Assembly: GCF_003993775.1 (NCBI RefSeq) | Contig: NZ_RJRZ01000025.1 | Span: forward strand, 1 to 42,137 | Length of the DNA stretch: 42,137 nucleotides | Reading direction: 5' to 3' | Source of the DNA: Frigidibacter oleivorans | Lineage (GTDB): Bacteria > Pseudomonadota > Alphaproteobacteria > Rhodobacterales > Rhodobacteraceae | Shown: positions 1 to 8,015 of the stretch, piece by piece | Layout: the number at the start of each line of letters is the position of its first letter | Position numbering within the stretch: position 1 is the stretch's first letter | Notes under the pieces: generated by a model | Databases searched by the model: none | Told to the model about the DNA's origin: nothing | What the model saw: the letters and a program-made list of their open reading frames with translations, nothing else | Translations under genes and position numbers: made by a program

Positions 1-234
1 CCAGAAGGCTAGTGAGCCGATATGCAAGAGCTTCGTCCGTCGAAACAGACCAAACCGCCCGCATATCTCTTCAGTATACCAAATTGTCAAAGAGCCAGAC
101 AAAATCAAAACAGGTGCGCCGTAACTTCCTGGCGCAACCGCTCGGACTTGCCTCGATTTCCGTACCGTCGCCGTCCGTTTCCGTCCGTCTTCGGACCGTC
201 GCGCCGGCGTTTCGTTGTCGCCGCCGCTTCGGTG
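1..234 (-). ncRNA. 5' leader of an rRNA operon (16S gene lies off the left edge)
   Basis: Read on the minus strand, this stretch has the features of the transcribed leader before 16S rRNA: a boxA antitermination element (GCTCTTTGACAATT, about 82-95), then a segment containing GGTATACTGAAGAGATATG and GGCGGTTTGGTC, which I recognise from Rhodobacteraceae rRNA leaders. The mature 16S gene itself is not in the window, so the transcript continues to the left. The start near 234 is inferred from the promoter just upstream. No protein-coding gene is supported here; the open frames that run through it are R/P/A-rich by-products of GC bias. Confidence 0.68.
82..96 (-). promoter_or_regulatory. rRNA boxA antitermination element
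   Basis: The minus strand reads GGCTCTTTGACAATT, close to the E. coli rRNA leader boxA (TGCTCTTTAACAATT). BoxA in nascent RNA recruits NusB/NusE (S10) and partners so that polymerase reads through long structured rRNA. Its position about 140 bases after the proposed start site fits an rRNA leader. Confidence 0.75.
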
Positions 235-240
235 AGGGGG

Positions 241-275
241 TTTCTACGGAGAGTGAGGGGGCAGCGCAAGCGCTT
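241..275 (-). promoter_or_regulatory. Probable rRNA operon promoter (TTGCGC-17-TAGAAA with upstream A-tract)
   Basis: On the minus strand the -35 is TTGCGC (264-269), the spacer is exactly 17 bases and the -10 is TAGAAA (241-246). A run of A residues (about 274-279) lies just upstream of the -35, like an UP element. The discriminator after the -10 is C-rich (CCCCCTCACC), as is common in stringently controlled rRNA promoters. The -10 lacks the usual final T, a property described for many Rhodobacter promoters that depend on CarD. Predicted start is about 234. Confidence 0.6.
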
Positions 276-415
276 TTTTCGGCCCGCGTCACAAATTCTT
301 CGCAGAGCCTTGTTTTGTTGGGGCTGTGCCGTTTCGGCAGGCACCTTGCGGTACCCCGGCAGGGGCAAGGCGGGGATGAATCGGCCTGCCCTGCCGCTGG
401 GTCACCCGCCGCGCC

Positions 416-444
416 CGACTCGCAGCGCGTCCGACGGCGAGTCG
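416..444. repeat. Inverted repeat upstream of the rRNA promoter
   Basis: Perfect 8-base arms CGACTCGC (416-423) and GCGAGTCG (437-444) are separated by 13 bases. It lies between the acyl-CoA synthetase gene and the rRNA promoter, both read on the minus strand. It could be an RNA hairpin or a protein site; nothing in the sequence decides between them. Confidence 0.45.
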
Positions 445-500
445 CCTCCCCCGCAACCGCCCCCGGAACACCCCTCGACGCAGCCCTGACCCGGAATCGA

Positions 501-526
501 TCGGGCCGCCCCGAAGGACGGCCCGA
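501..526 (-). terminator. Stable hairpin with UUCG tetraloop after the acyl-CoA synthetase gene
   Basis: On the minus strand, TCGGGCCG and CGGCCCGA pair with one internal mismatch around a CC-TTCG-GG tip, the extra-stable UUCG tetraloop type. It sits about 55 bases after the stop codon of the minus-strand acyl-CoA synthetase gene. No T-tract follows, so it may end transcription weakly or protect the 3' end of the mRNA. It would insulate the downstream rRNA promoter. Confidence 0.5.
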
Positions 527-530
527 CATC

Positions 531-569
531 GGTCTGACGCCAAGGTCTGACGCCCAAAGTCTGACGCCA
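531..569. repeat. Three tandem copies of GTCTGACGCC
   Basis: GTCTGACGCC occurs at 532-541, 545-554 and 559-568, with 3- and 4-base A-rich spacers. It begins 12 bases after the stop codon of the adjacent minus-strand gene. The period of 13-14 bases is not a multiple of a helical turn. No function is apparent. Confidence 0.75.
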
Positions 570-580
570 GCGCGGGATCG

Positions 581-2482
581 TCAGTGCCGCGCGGCGAGAT
601 CCCAGGGTCCCGCGAACTCGCCGAGGCAGGCGCGCAGTTTTGTCATGTCGACATCGCCGTCGCAGGCGATCCGGGCCACGAGGCCCCGGCTGCGATCCTC
701 GACCACCTCCTCGACATGGGCGGCAAGCCCCGCGCCCGCCAGCGCGGCGTCATAGACGCGGCGGATTGCCATCCTCCGCAGGTCGGGCTTGAAGATCTTG
801 CCCACCGCCGTCTTCGGCAGCTGCGGCAGGATCTCGACATGCTTGGGCACCGCCGCGCGTTCGTTGATGCGGGCGCGGGCATGGTCCAGCAGCTCGCTCT
901 CGCTGGCCCGGGCGCCCTCCACCAGCTCGACATAGACGCAGGGCAGTTCGCCGGCAAAGGCATCGGGCTGGCCGATGGCGCCGGCGAAGGCGACGGCGGG
1001 ATGGCTGAGCATCGCCGCCTCGATCTCGGCCGGGTCGATGTTGTGGCCGCCGCGGATGATCAGGTCCTTGGCCCGCCCGGTGATCCACAGATAGCCGTCG
1101 GCGTCGATCTTCCCCAGATCGCCCGTCCGCAGATAGCGCCCTTCGGCGAAGAGGCCGCGGTTCTTGTCGACCTCGGTATAGGTAGAGCCCTCGAACACGC
1201 CGGGATTGGCCACGCAAATCTCGCCGACCTCGTCGGTCGCGCATTCGCGGATGACGTCGCCCTCGGGCGTGTTCATCAGGATGCGGACATGGGTATAGGG
1301 CAGGACCAGCCCGACCGAGCCCACCTTCTTCGCGCCATCGGGCGGGTTGCAGGAGACGAGGCAGGTCGCCTCGGTCAGGCCATAGCCCTCGGCGATCTCG
1401 ACCCCGGTCGCGGCCCGGAACCGGTTGTACAGCTCGACCGGCAGCGGGGCGGAGCCGGAAATGGCGGTCTTCAGGCTCGACACATCCGCATCCACCTTGC
1501 GCTGCATCAGCGCAGAGATGGCCGTGGGCACGGTGATCAGGAAGGTCACGCCCCAGCGCTCGATCAGCTTCCAGAAGTTGTCGAAGACGCCGTCGCCGCG
1601 ATAGCCGGCGGGCGTCGGCAGCACCATATGCGCGCCGCTGTCGATGCAGCTCATGAACACCGGATAGGCCGCGAAGACGTGGAACAGCGGCAGCGGGCAG
1701 AACAGCACATCCCTGCTGTCGAACAGCAGCCGTCCCCCCAGCCAGCCGTTGTAGATCATGCCCGAATATTTGTGCTGGGCGATCTTCGGCATGCCGGTGG
1801 TGCCGCCGGTGTGGAAATAGGCGGCGACGCGGTCGCCCGTGCTGTCGGCGAAGGTCAGGCGGTCGCCGGGTTCGGCCGCCGCGGCGCGGTTCATGTCCAT
1901 CACCCGCGCCTTGTGCCGCACCTCGACCTTCGGGCGGATCATCGGCACGATCCAGCGCTTGGGCGGAGTCAGATAGCGGTTGAGGTCGACCTCCAGCACC
2001 GTGGTGACCCCGGGCGCGCCCGCCACCGCCTGCGCCACCTTCTGCGCAATGTCGGTCTTCGGAAAGACCTTGAGCGTGATCACGACCTTCGCCTTCGTCT
2101 CGCGCAGGATGCCGGCGATATGTTCGGGCTCCAGCAGCGGGTTGATCGGGTTCACGATCCCCGCCGTCGCCCCGGCCAGCAGCGCGACCGCCGTCTCGAT
2201 GCAGTTGGGCATCACATAGGCGACGGTATCGTCCTCGCCCACACCCAGCCGGCGCAGCAGGTTGGCCAGCTGCGTGACCTGCCGGTGCAACTCGCGCCAT
2301 GTCAGCGTTTCGGACGGGTCCTTCGGGCCGGCGAGCAGCTGGAACGATACCGCCGGGCGGTCGCCATGCGCATCGCGGGTGCGCGTCAGGAACTGGTAGA
2401 TCGTGGGCGCCACCTCGCGGCTGGCCCAAGGCATCTCGCGTTCGACCGCATCGCGGTCCGCAACCGAGGCGAATGTCGGCAT
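581..2482 (-). CDS. Acyl-CoA synthetase (AMP-forming, FadD-like)
   Basis: A 633-residue member of the ANL superfamily, which activates a carboxylic acid with ATP and joins it to CoA. The AMP-binding loop (YFHTGGTTGMPK) is near residue 222, the A5 motif GYGLTEATC near 369, the RTGDLG motif near 450, and the hinge motif GRAKDLIIRGG near 469. The C-terminal catalytic lysine is in KTAVGKIFKP near 562. The start at 2482 was chosen because GAGGGAGG lies a few bases before the ATG and the protein then begins MPTFASVADRD; the open frame upstream is unlike the family. Substrate is not evident; fatty or aryl acids are possible. It follows the ABC exporter gene by 106 bases on the same strand, with a GC-rich hairpin (2497-2511) in the gap. 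Confidence 0.9.
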   Translation of the reverse strand: MPTFASVADRDAVEREMPWASREVAPTIYQFLTRTRDAHGDRPAVSFQLLAGPKDPSETLTWRELHRQVTQLANLLRRLGVGEDDTVAYVMPNCIETAVALLAGATAGIVNPINPLLEPEHIAGILRETKAKVVITLKVFPKTDIAQKVAQAVAGAPGVTTVLEVDLNRYLTPPKRWIVPMIRPKVEVRHKARVMDMNRAAAAEPGDRLTFADSTGDRVAAYFHTGGTTGMPKIAQHKYSGMIYNGWLGGRLLFDSRDVLFCPLPLFHVFAAYPVFMSCIDSGAHMVLPTPAGYRGDGVFDNFWKLIERWGVTFLITVPTAISALMQRKVDADVSSLKTAISGSAPLPVELYNRFRAATGVEIAEGYGLTEATCLVSCNPPDGAKKVGSVGLVLPYTHVRILMNTPEGDVIRECATDEVGEICVANPGVFEGSTYTEVDKNRGLFAEGRYLRTGDLGKIDADGYLWITGRAKDLIIRGGHNIDPAEIEAAMLSHPAVAFAGAIGQPDAFAGELPCVYVELVEGARASESELLDHARARINERAAVPKHVEILPQLPKTAVGKIFKPDLRRMAIRRVYDAALAGAGLAAHVEEVVEDRSRGLVARIACDGDVDMTKLRACLGEFAGPWDLAARH

Positions 2483-2588
2483 CTTGTCCTCCCTCGGCCC
2501 CTTGCGGGGGCTTCTCCATTGTCGAGGATGGGATTTCGGTCCGCGCCCCGCAAGAGTGACGCTGCGGCCCCGGGGCGCGTGGCTGCCG

Positions 2589-4376
2589 CTACTCGGCCGC
2601 AGCCCCCGCGAATTGCAGCCGCGCCAGCCGGGCATAAAGCCCGCCCTCGGCCACCAGCGCGTCATGCGTGCCCTGCGCCACGATCCGCCCCCGGTCGAAG
2701 ACGACGATGCGGTCGGCCTTCTTCACCGTGGCCAGCCGGTGCGCCACCACCACGGTCGTCCGCCCCTCGGCCAGCCGGTCGACCGCCTGCTGCACCGCGC
2801 GCTCGCTCTCGGCGTCGAGCGCGCTCGTCGCCTCGTCCAGCAGCAGAACCGGCGCGTCGCGCAGGATGGCGCGGGCGATGGCGATGCGCTGCTTCTGCCC
2901 GCCGGACAGCATCACCCCGCGCTCGCCCACCCAGCTGTCATAGCCCTGCGGCAGCGCCGTCAGGAAATCATGCGCATCGGCGGCGCGGGCGGCGGCCTCC
3001 ACCTCGGCATCCGTGGCGCCCGGCCGGCCGAAGCGGATGTTGTCCCGCGCGCTGGCGGCGAAGATCGCCGGGTCCTGCGGCACCAGCGCCATCGCCTGCC
3101 GGAAATCGGCGCGGGCCATGTCGCGCAGGTCGATGCCGTCCAGCGTCACCCGCCCCGCCTGCGGATCGTAGAAGCGCTGGATCAGCTGGATCACCGTGGT
3201 CTTGCCCGCGCCCGAGGGCCCGACCAGCGCCACCGTCTCGCCCGCGCGGATCTGCAGGTCCACGCCGTCCAGGGCCGAAACATCGGCCCGCGTCGGATAG
3301 CGGAAGACCACATTCTCGAACCGGACCTCGCCGCGCGCGGGCCGGGGCAGCGGCCGCGGCGCGGGCGGGTCCTGCACCGGATCCTCGGCCGCCAGCAGTT
3401 CCGACAGCCGCTCTGTCGCCCCCGCCGCCCGCTGCAACTCGCCCCAGATCTCGGACAGCGCGCCGACCGATCCCGCCACCATCACCGCATAGATGACGAA
3501 CTGCACCAGCTCGCCCACGCTCATCGCGCCGGAGCGGACATCGCGCGCGCCCACCCACAGCACGCCCACCACACCGGCGAAGACGAGGAAGATCACGATC
3601 ACCGTCATCATCGCGCGGGTGCCGATCCGGCGGCGCGCCGAGTCGAAGGCGGTCTCGGTGATGCGGGCAAAGTCGGCGCGGCTGCGGTCCTCATGCGTGA
3701 AGGCCTGCACCGTCTGCGCAGACAGCAGCACCTCGGATGCCGCACCCGAGGATTGCGCGATCCAGTCCTGGTTCTCGCGTCCCAGGGTCCGCAGCCGCCG
3801 CCCCAGCACCACGATCGGCACGATCACCGCCGGCACGATCAGCAGAACCAGCCCCGTCAGCTTGGCCGAGGTCAGCAGCAACAGCACCATCCCGCCCGCA
3901 AGGATCAGCAGGTTGCGCAGCGCGATAGAAACGGAGGAGCCGATCACCGACAGGATCAGCGTGGTGTCGGTGGTGATGCGGCTGATGATCTCGCCGGTCA
4001 TCACCCGTTCGAAGAAGCCGGGGCTCATGCCCACCACCCGGGCGAAGACGGCGGTGCGGATATCGGCCACCACCCGTTCGCCCAGCCGGGTCACGAGGTA
4101 GTAGCGCAGCCCCGTCCCCACCGCCAGCAGCGCGGCGATGCCGAGCGCGGCGAGGAAATACTGGTCCAGCAACCGCCCGCCCGCATTGAAGCTGTCCACC
4201 ACACGCCGCACCGCGATGGGCAGGATCAGGCTGACCGAGGCCGTCAGCGTCAACGCGGCCAGCGCGCCCGCCACCAGCCGCCGATAGGGCCGCACGAAGG
4301 GCGCCAGCGCCCGCAGCGCGCCGACGCGCCTCGACGCTGCCCTGTCTCCGGTGGCTGTGCTGGGTCGTCTGGCCAA
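2589..4376 (-). CDS. ABC exporter, fused membrane and ATPase domains (MsbA/BmrA type)
   Basis: About 595 residues: an N-terminal six-helix transmembrane domain (roughly residues 20-310) followed by one ATPase domain, the half-transporter layout that works as a homodimer. Walker A (GPSGAGKTT) is near residue 387, the signature LSGGQKQR near 490 and Walker B (VLLLDEATSALD) near 513, followed by the VAHRL switch histidine. The family exports lipids, drugs or peptides; the substrate is not readable from sequence. The chosen start is a TTG at 4374-4376, preceded by GAGGGAGG with about 5 bases of spacing; the frame is open 18 codons further to another TTG at 4430, which lacks such a site. Same strand as the acyl-CoA synthetase, so a lipid-related role is possible but only inferred. 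Confidence 0.9.
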   Translation of the reverse strand: MARRPSTATGDRAASRRVGALRALAPFVRPYRRLVAGALAALTLTASVSLILPIAVRRVVDSFNAGGRLLDQYFLAALGIAALLAVGTGLRYYLVTRLGERVVADIRTAVFARVVGMSPGFFERVMTGEIISRITTDTTLILSVIGSSVSIALRNLLILAGGMVLLLLTSAKLTGLVLLIVPAVIVPIVVLGRRLRTLGRENQDWIAQSSGAASEVLLSAQTVQAFTHEDRSRADFARITETAFDSARRRIGTRAMMTVIVIFLVFAGVVGVLWVGARDVRSGAMSVGELVQFVIYAVMVAGSVGALSEIWGELQRAAGATERLSELLAAEDPVQDPPAPRPLPRPARGEVRFENVVFRYPTRADVSALDGVDLQIRAGETVALVGPSGAGKTTVIQLIQRFYDPQAGRVTLDGIDLRDMARADFRQAMALVPQDPAIFAASARDNIRFGRPGATDAEVEAAARAADAHDFLTALPQGYDSWVGERGVMLSGGQKQRIAIARAILRDAPVLLLDEATSALDAESERAVQQAVDRLAEGRTTVVVAHRLATVKKADRIVVFDRGRIVAQGTHDALVAEGGLYARLARLQFAGAAAE

Positions 4377-4536
4377 TGCAACCTCCCTCGCGGCTGTGCG
4401 CCGTTTAGGGGCTGGCGGGTCGTGGGGCAAGGCAAAGCAGGATCGGGCGGGGTGGCGATGCGACGCAGCGAGGCCACCTGCGACGCGGGGAACGCAGTGC
4501 CGAGCGGCGATCCGGCCATGGCAAAGTCGGGCGGGA

Positions 4537-4610
4537 TGGAGCGGGCGGCGGGAATCGAACCCGCGTCTCCTGCTTGGAAGGCAGGGGTCTTACCATTACA
4601 CAACGCCCGC
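4537..4610 (-). tRNA. tRNA-Gly(TCC)
   Basis: The minus strand folds as a tRNA. The acceptor arm is GCGGGCG (4604-4610) pairing with CGCCCGC (4541-4547), the anticodon stem-loop is CCTGC-CTTCCAA-GCAGG with anticodon TCC, and the T arm holds GGTTCGATTCC. A CCA end is encoded (4537-4539). The D arm contains AATGGTAAGAC. The anticodon TCC reads GGA/GGG glycine codons. No integrase or attachment-site duplication is seen nearby. Confidence 0.96.
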
Positions 4611-4619
4611 GTGGCGCTC

Positions 4620-4648
4620 TCATTATCGCTACCGGCGGGCAAGCGCAA
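4620..4648 (-). promoter_or_regulatory. Probable tRNA-Gly promoter (TTGCGC-17-TAATGA)
   Basis: Minus strand -35 TTGCGC (4643-4648), 17-base spacer, -10 TAATGA (4620-4625), ending 9 bases before the tRNA 5' end. Same -35 hexamer and spacer as the rRNA promoter at 241-269. Confidence 0.6.
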
Positions 4649-4702
4649 GCCGGCGCCGACCGCCCCCGGGACGACGCCCGCCCCCGCCGGATCCCGACTC
4701 GC

Positions 4703-4731
4703 TTTGCCGGCCGCACAACCTGTGGTAGGCT
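4703..4731 (+). promoter_or_regulatory. Candidate promoter for the 4774-5693 gene pair
   Basis: TTTGCC (4703-4708), 17 bases, TAGGCT (4726-4731), about 43 bases before the ATG at 4774. Transcription would give a leader with the site GGGGTG 5 bases before the ATG. The -10 is weak but resembles others in this window. Confidence 0.4.
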
Positions 4732-4773
4732 CCGACCATTCAACGCAGCGACTTTTCAGACACGGGGTGATCC

Positions 4774-5295
4774 ATGAGCACTCTTTCCGGCGTCTCTTAT
4801 CTTGCACTTGTCACGGCGCTTCTCATCTCGCTCGGCGGGGTCTGGGCCCTGCTGCGACAGCAGGTCGTGGTCGACGCGAATGGCCAGCCCACGGAAATCG
4901 AACTGCCCTTCTTCGGCAAGATGAAGACGAACTACCCGTCGCTGGTCGCGGTGCTGATCGGCGCGGCCCTCACCTCCTGGGTCGTGAACCGCATCCCGGT
5001 GGAATTCGACAAGATCCCGCTGAACGTCGATCTGGCGGTCAGCGATGCCTTCCGCAACAACGGTCTGGTGGTGGGGGCGATCCCGCTGCGCTACATGCGT
5101 GCCGGCACGCAGCTGGCCTCCGAAGGCGGCAGCCTGACGCTGAACGTCGACCGCCCGGATACCTATAATGTGGTGGCTTTCGTCGTGTCGGGCGTGTCGC
5201 CGGACGGACGGCTGACGTACGAACTGACGCATGGCCCCACCGAGGTCGTCGCGGAACCCGCCAGCTTTCACTTCAAGGGGAGACTTGGGCAATGA
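4774..5295 (+). CDS. Uncharacterised small membrane protein
   Basis: 173 residues, not recognised as a named family. Two hydrophobic segments are visible: residues about 8-27 (YLALVTALLISLGGVWALL) and about 53-71 (YPSLVAVLIGAALTSWVVN). The C-terminal 100 residues are soluble and look beta-rich (LTLNVDRPDTYNVVAFVV, GRLTYELTHGPTEV), ending in a short FHFKGRLGQ. The segment between the helices (DANGQPTEIELPFFGKMKTNYPS) is likely cytoplasmic. GGGGTG before the ATG supports the start. The stop codon overlaps the next start in ATGA, so the two proteins are translationally coupled and probably act together at the inner membrane. Function unknown; a bacterial Ig-like or sensory role is only a guess. 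Confidence 0.75.
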   Translation: MSTLSGVSYLALVTALLISLGGVWALLRQQVVVDANGQPTEIELPFFGKMKTNYPSLVAVLIGAALTSWVVNRIPVEFDKIPLNVDLAVSDAFRNNGLVVGAIPLRYMRAGTQLASEGGSLTLNVDRPDTYNVVAFVVSGVSPDGRLTYELTHGPTEVVAEPASFHFKGRLGQ

Positions 5296-5693
5296 CACGC
5301 AGGGCCGCGATCCTCGCCACCCTTCTTGCCGCGGGCCCGTCCGGTCCGTCGGCCGCCGAAACGATGCTGGGCGGCGTGGCGGGGCAGGTCCTGACCCCGA
5401 ACGGCAGCGCCGTCGCAGGCTACCCCGTCATCATCGCCGGACAAAGCCAGGAGCTGGTGGCGATCACCGATACGGAAGGCCGGTTCAAGCTGATGGGGCT
5501 GGAACCCGGCGACTACAGCGCGATGCTGACGACCGAACTCGACAAGGCCGCGCCCTTCACCGTGACCGTGCCCGAACAGGAGGCGGGCTGGAACCTGTTC
5601 CGCTGGACCGCGCCCCCGATGGAAGAGGCGGCCAGCCTGACGGAAATCGCCCCGCTCACCGTGACGCCGTTCCAGAACCCGCCGATGAACTGA
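5292..5693 (+). CDS. Secreted protein with a carboxypeptidase-regulatory-like domain
   Basis: 133 residues. The N-terminus (MTRRAAILATLLAAGPSGPSAAET) is a probable Sec signal peptide cleaved near residue 22. Residues about 29-90 (GGVAGQVLTPNGSAVAGYPV, then TDTEGRFKLMGLEPGDYSAML) match the beta-sandwich pattern of the CarboxypepD_reg-like fold, in which the G-x-V-x-x-x-x-G-x-P-x-x-x-x-x-V and T-D-x-x-G-x-F-x-x-x-x-L-x-x-G-x-Y signatures recur. Such domains usually serve as periplasmic or surface interaction modules rather than enzymes. Start codon overlaps the stop codon of the upstream membrane protein by 4 bases. It ends 27 bases from the convergent lepA stop. Partner and role unknown. Confidence 0.7.
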   Translation: MTRRAAILATLLAAGPSGPSAAETMLGGVAGQVLTPNGSAVAGYPVIIAGQSQELVAITDTEGRFKLMGLEPGDYSAMLTTELDKAAPFTVTVPEQEAGWNLFRWTAPPMEEAASLTEIAPLTVTPFQNPPMN

Positions 5694-5720
5694 GACCCGG
5701 CCCCTTCGGCGCTCCCGTCC

Positions 5721-7520
5721 TCAGCTGTCCATCTTCAGGGCGTTGATGAAGGCTTCCTGCGGAATCTCGACCTTGCCGAACTGGCGCATCTTCTTCTTGC
5801 CGGCCTTCTGCTTGTCCAGCAGCTTGCGTTTTCGCGTGGCGTCGCCGCCATAGCATTTGGCGGTCACGTCCTTGCGCATCGCCGACAGCGTCTCGCGCGC
5901 GATCACCCGGCCGCCGATGGCGGCCTGGATCGGGATCTTGAACATGTGGCGGGGGATCAGCTCCTTCAGCTTTTCCACCATCGCCCGGCCGCGGCTTTCG
6001 GCGCGGTCGCGATGCACCATCATCGACAGCGCGTCCACCGGTTCGTCATTCACCAGGATCGACATCTTCACCAGATAATCCTCGCGATATTCCGAGATCT
6101 GGTAGTCGAAGCTCGCATAGCCCTTGGTCACCGATTTCAGCCGGTCGTAGAAGTCGAACACCACCTCGGCCAGCGGCAGGTCATAGACCGCCATCGCCCG
6201 GTTGCCGGCATAGGTCAGGTCCATCTGGATCCCGCGCCGGTCCTGGCACAGCTTCAGCACGTCGCCGAGAAATTCGTCGGGCACCATGATCGTGGCGCGG
6301 ATCCGCGGTTCCTCGATATGGTCGACATAGGTCAGGTCGGGCATGTCCGCCGGGTTGTGCAGCTCGCGCACCTCGCCGTCGCGCATGTGCAGCTTGAACA
6401 CGACCGAAGGCGCGGTGGTGATCAGGTCGAGGTCGTATTCCCGTTCCAGCCGGTCGCGGATCACCTCCAGATGCAGCAGCCCGAGAAAGCCGCAGCGGAA
6501 CCCGAACCCGAGCGCCGCCGATGTCTCCATCTCGGAACTGAAGGAGGCATCGTTCAGCGCCAGCTTCTCGATCGCGTCGCGCAGCGCCTCGAAATCATTG
6601 GCGTCGACCGGGAACAGGCCGCAGAACACCACCGGCTGCGCGGGCTTGAACCCCGGCAGCGGCGCCTCGCAGCCCTTCTTCTCATGCGTGATGGTGTCGC
6701 CGACGCGGGTGTCGCGCACCTGCTTGATGCTGGCGGTCAGCACCCCGATCTCGCCGGGGCCAAGCTCGGGGATGTCCACCATCTGCGGTTTCAGCACCGC
6801 CAGCTTGTCGATGCCGTAGAGCGCGCCGGTCTGCATCATGCGGATGCGGTCGCCCTTGCGGATGACGCCGTCCATCACCCGGATCATGACCACGACGCCC
6901 AGGTAAGGGTCGTACCAGCTGTCCACCAGCATCGCCTTCAGGGCCGCGTCGCGGTCGCCCTTCGGCGCCGGCAGCCGCTGCACGATCGCCTCCAGCACAT
7001 CGGGAATGCCGAGGCCCGACTTGGCCGAGATCGGGATCGCGTCCTGCGCGTCAATGCCGATCACATCCTCGATCTGCTCCTTCACGCGCTCCGGTTCCGC
7101 GGCAGGCAGGTCGATCTTGTTCAGCACCGGCACGATTTCATGCCCAGCGTCGATGGCCTGATAGACATTGGCCAGCGTCTGCGCCTCGACACCCTGAGAG
7201 GCATCGACGACCAGCAGCGAGCCTTCGACGGCGCGCATCGACCGGCTGACCTCATAGGCGAAGTCGACATGGCCGGGCGTGTCGATCAGGTTCAGCACAT
7301 AGGTCTTGCCGTCTTTGGCCGGATACTCGATCCGCACGGTGTTGGCCTTGATGGTGATGCCCCGCTCGCGCTCGATATCCATCGAGTCGAGCAGCTGCGC
7401 CTTCATGTCCCGTTCCGCCACGGTGCCGGTCATCTGGATCAGGCGATCCGCCAGCGTGGATTTGCCGTGGTCGATATGCGCCACGATGGAAAAGTTGCGG
7501 ATCTGGGAAAGCTCGGTCAT
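5721..7520 (-). CDS. lepA: Elongation factor 4 (LepA), ribosome-associated GTPase
   Basis: 599 residues, the normal LepA length. The G1 motif AHIDHGKST is at residues about 13-21, followed by switch region RERGITIK, G3 DTPGHVDF, G4 NKIDLP and G5 SAKSG. The LepA-specific C-terminal domain is complete and ends with the basic segment [20 protein letters not shown]. LepA binds the ribosome and affects elongation/initiation under stress; it is widely conserved. The start at 7520 gives [20 protein letters not shown]; upstream frame extension is not family-like. No Shine-Dalgarno is seen, but TATATC (7528-7533) lies 7 bases before the ATG, so the mRNA may be leaderless. Confidence 0.97.
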   Translation of the reverse strand: MTELSQIRNFSIVAHIDHGKSTLADRLIQMTGTVAERDMKAQLLDSMDIERERGITIKANTVRIEYPAKDGKTYVLNLIDTPGHVDFAYEVSRSMRAVEGSLLVVDASQGVEAQTLANVYQAIDAGHEIVPVLNKIDLPAAEPERVKEQIEDVIGIDAQDAIPISAKSGLGIPDVLEAIVQRLPAPKGDRDAALKAMLVDSWYDPYLGVVVMIRVMDGVIRKGDRIRMMQTGALYGIDKLAVLKPQMVDIPELGPGEIGVLTASIKQVRDTRVGDTITHEKKGCEAPLPGFKPAQPVVFCGLFPVDANDFEALRDAIEKLALNDASFSSEMETSAALGFGFRCGFLGLLHLEVIRDRLEREYDLDLITTAPSVVFKLHMRDGEVRELHNPADMPDLTYVDHIEEPRIRATIMVPDEFLGDVLKLCQDRRGIQMDLTYAGNRAMAVYDLPLAEVVFDFYDRLKSVTKGYASFDYQISEYREDYLVKMSILVNDEPVDALSMMVHRDRAESRGRAMVEKLKELIPRHMFKIPIQAAIGGRVIARETLSAMRKDVTAKCYGGDATRKRKLLDKQKAGKKKMRQFGKVEIPQEAFINALKMDS

Positions 7521-7527
7521 GGCGGGC

Positions 7528-7533
7528 GATATA
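7528..7533 (-). promoter_or_regulatory. Possible -10 element for a leaderless lepA mRNA
   Basis: Minus-strand TATATC ends 7 bases before the lepA ATG, so transcription would begin at or next to the start codon. The matching -35 (TTCCCG, 17 bases upstream) is weak. Confidence 0.4.
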
Positions 7534-7685
7534 GCCTGCCTTGCAAGGGCCGGGAAGGGGGATCGCGCGCACCCCGCGCGGGTGGCCCGGGACCGGTCCC
7601 CCCCTGCTCGCTTGGCTTGATCGGGCCGGCCTGAACGGGCATGGTCGCGCCTGTCCCGCTCCGGCATTCCCCGCGCAAGGCCCCG

Positions 7686-8015
7686 ATGACGCTCCCGCCC
7701 CGTTCCATGCCCCGCCCGCTGCTGCTGATCGCCACCGCCGCGCTGGCGGCCGGCATCGCGGCGCCGGCCCCGGCGGGTCCGGTTGAAAGCGCGTGCAAGC
7801 GGTCGGACCGTCCGGCGGCGACCCCCGCGACATGCGCCTGCATCGGCACGCTCGCCGAACGGATGCTGACGCGGGGCGACCAGCGGCTGGCGGCCCGGCT
7901 GTTCCGCGACCCCGACCAAGCACAGAAGATCCGCCAGTCCGACCGGCGCGACCACGAGGAATTCTGGCAACGCTACGCGGCCTTCGGGCGGCAGGCCGAG
8001 GCAAGCTGCGGATGA
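7686..8015 (+). CDS. Small exported protein of unknown function
   Basis: 109 residues with a signal peptide ([22 protein letters not shown]), then a short mature region with cysteines in CKRS, CACIG and a C-terminal CG. The mature part contains [30 protein letters not shown], a pattern I associate with a conserved Rhodobacterales small protein often labelled 'arginine transporter' without evidence I can see. The start at 7686 has AAGG 5 bases upstream; an in-frame ATG at 7707 (MPRPLLL) is an alternative. Its stop codon overlaps the start of the sirtuin gene (ATGA), so the two are coupled. The four cysteines suggest periplasmic disulfides. Function unknown. Confidence 0.7.
   Translation: MTLPPRSMPRPLLLIATAALAAGIAAPAPAGPVESACKRSDRPAATPATCACIGTLAERMLTRGDQRLAARLFRDPDQAQKIRQSDRRDHEEFWQRYAAFGRQAEASCG

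Noticed and set aside
12-755. Plus-strand frame through the rRNA leader and promoter
   Set aside because: No family, no ribosome site, and it runs across an rRNA boxA and a promoter on the other strand.
4537-4610. tRNA-Gly as an integration site
   Set aside because: No integrase, no duplicated 3' end and no island-like composition nearby.
584-5168. Long plus-strand open frames opposite the acyl-CoA synthetase and ABC genes (584-3496 and 2403-5168)
   Set aside because: They are antisense to clear protein families, are R/H/Q/A-rich with no domain, and arise from the strong third-position GC bias.
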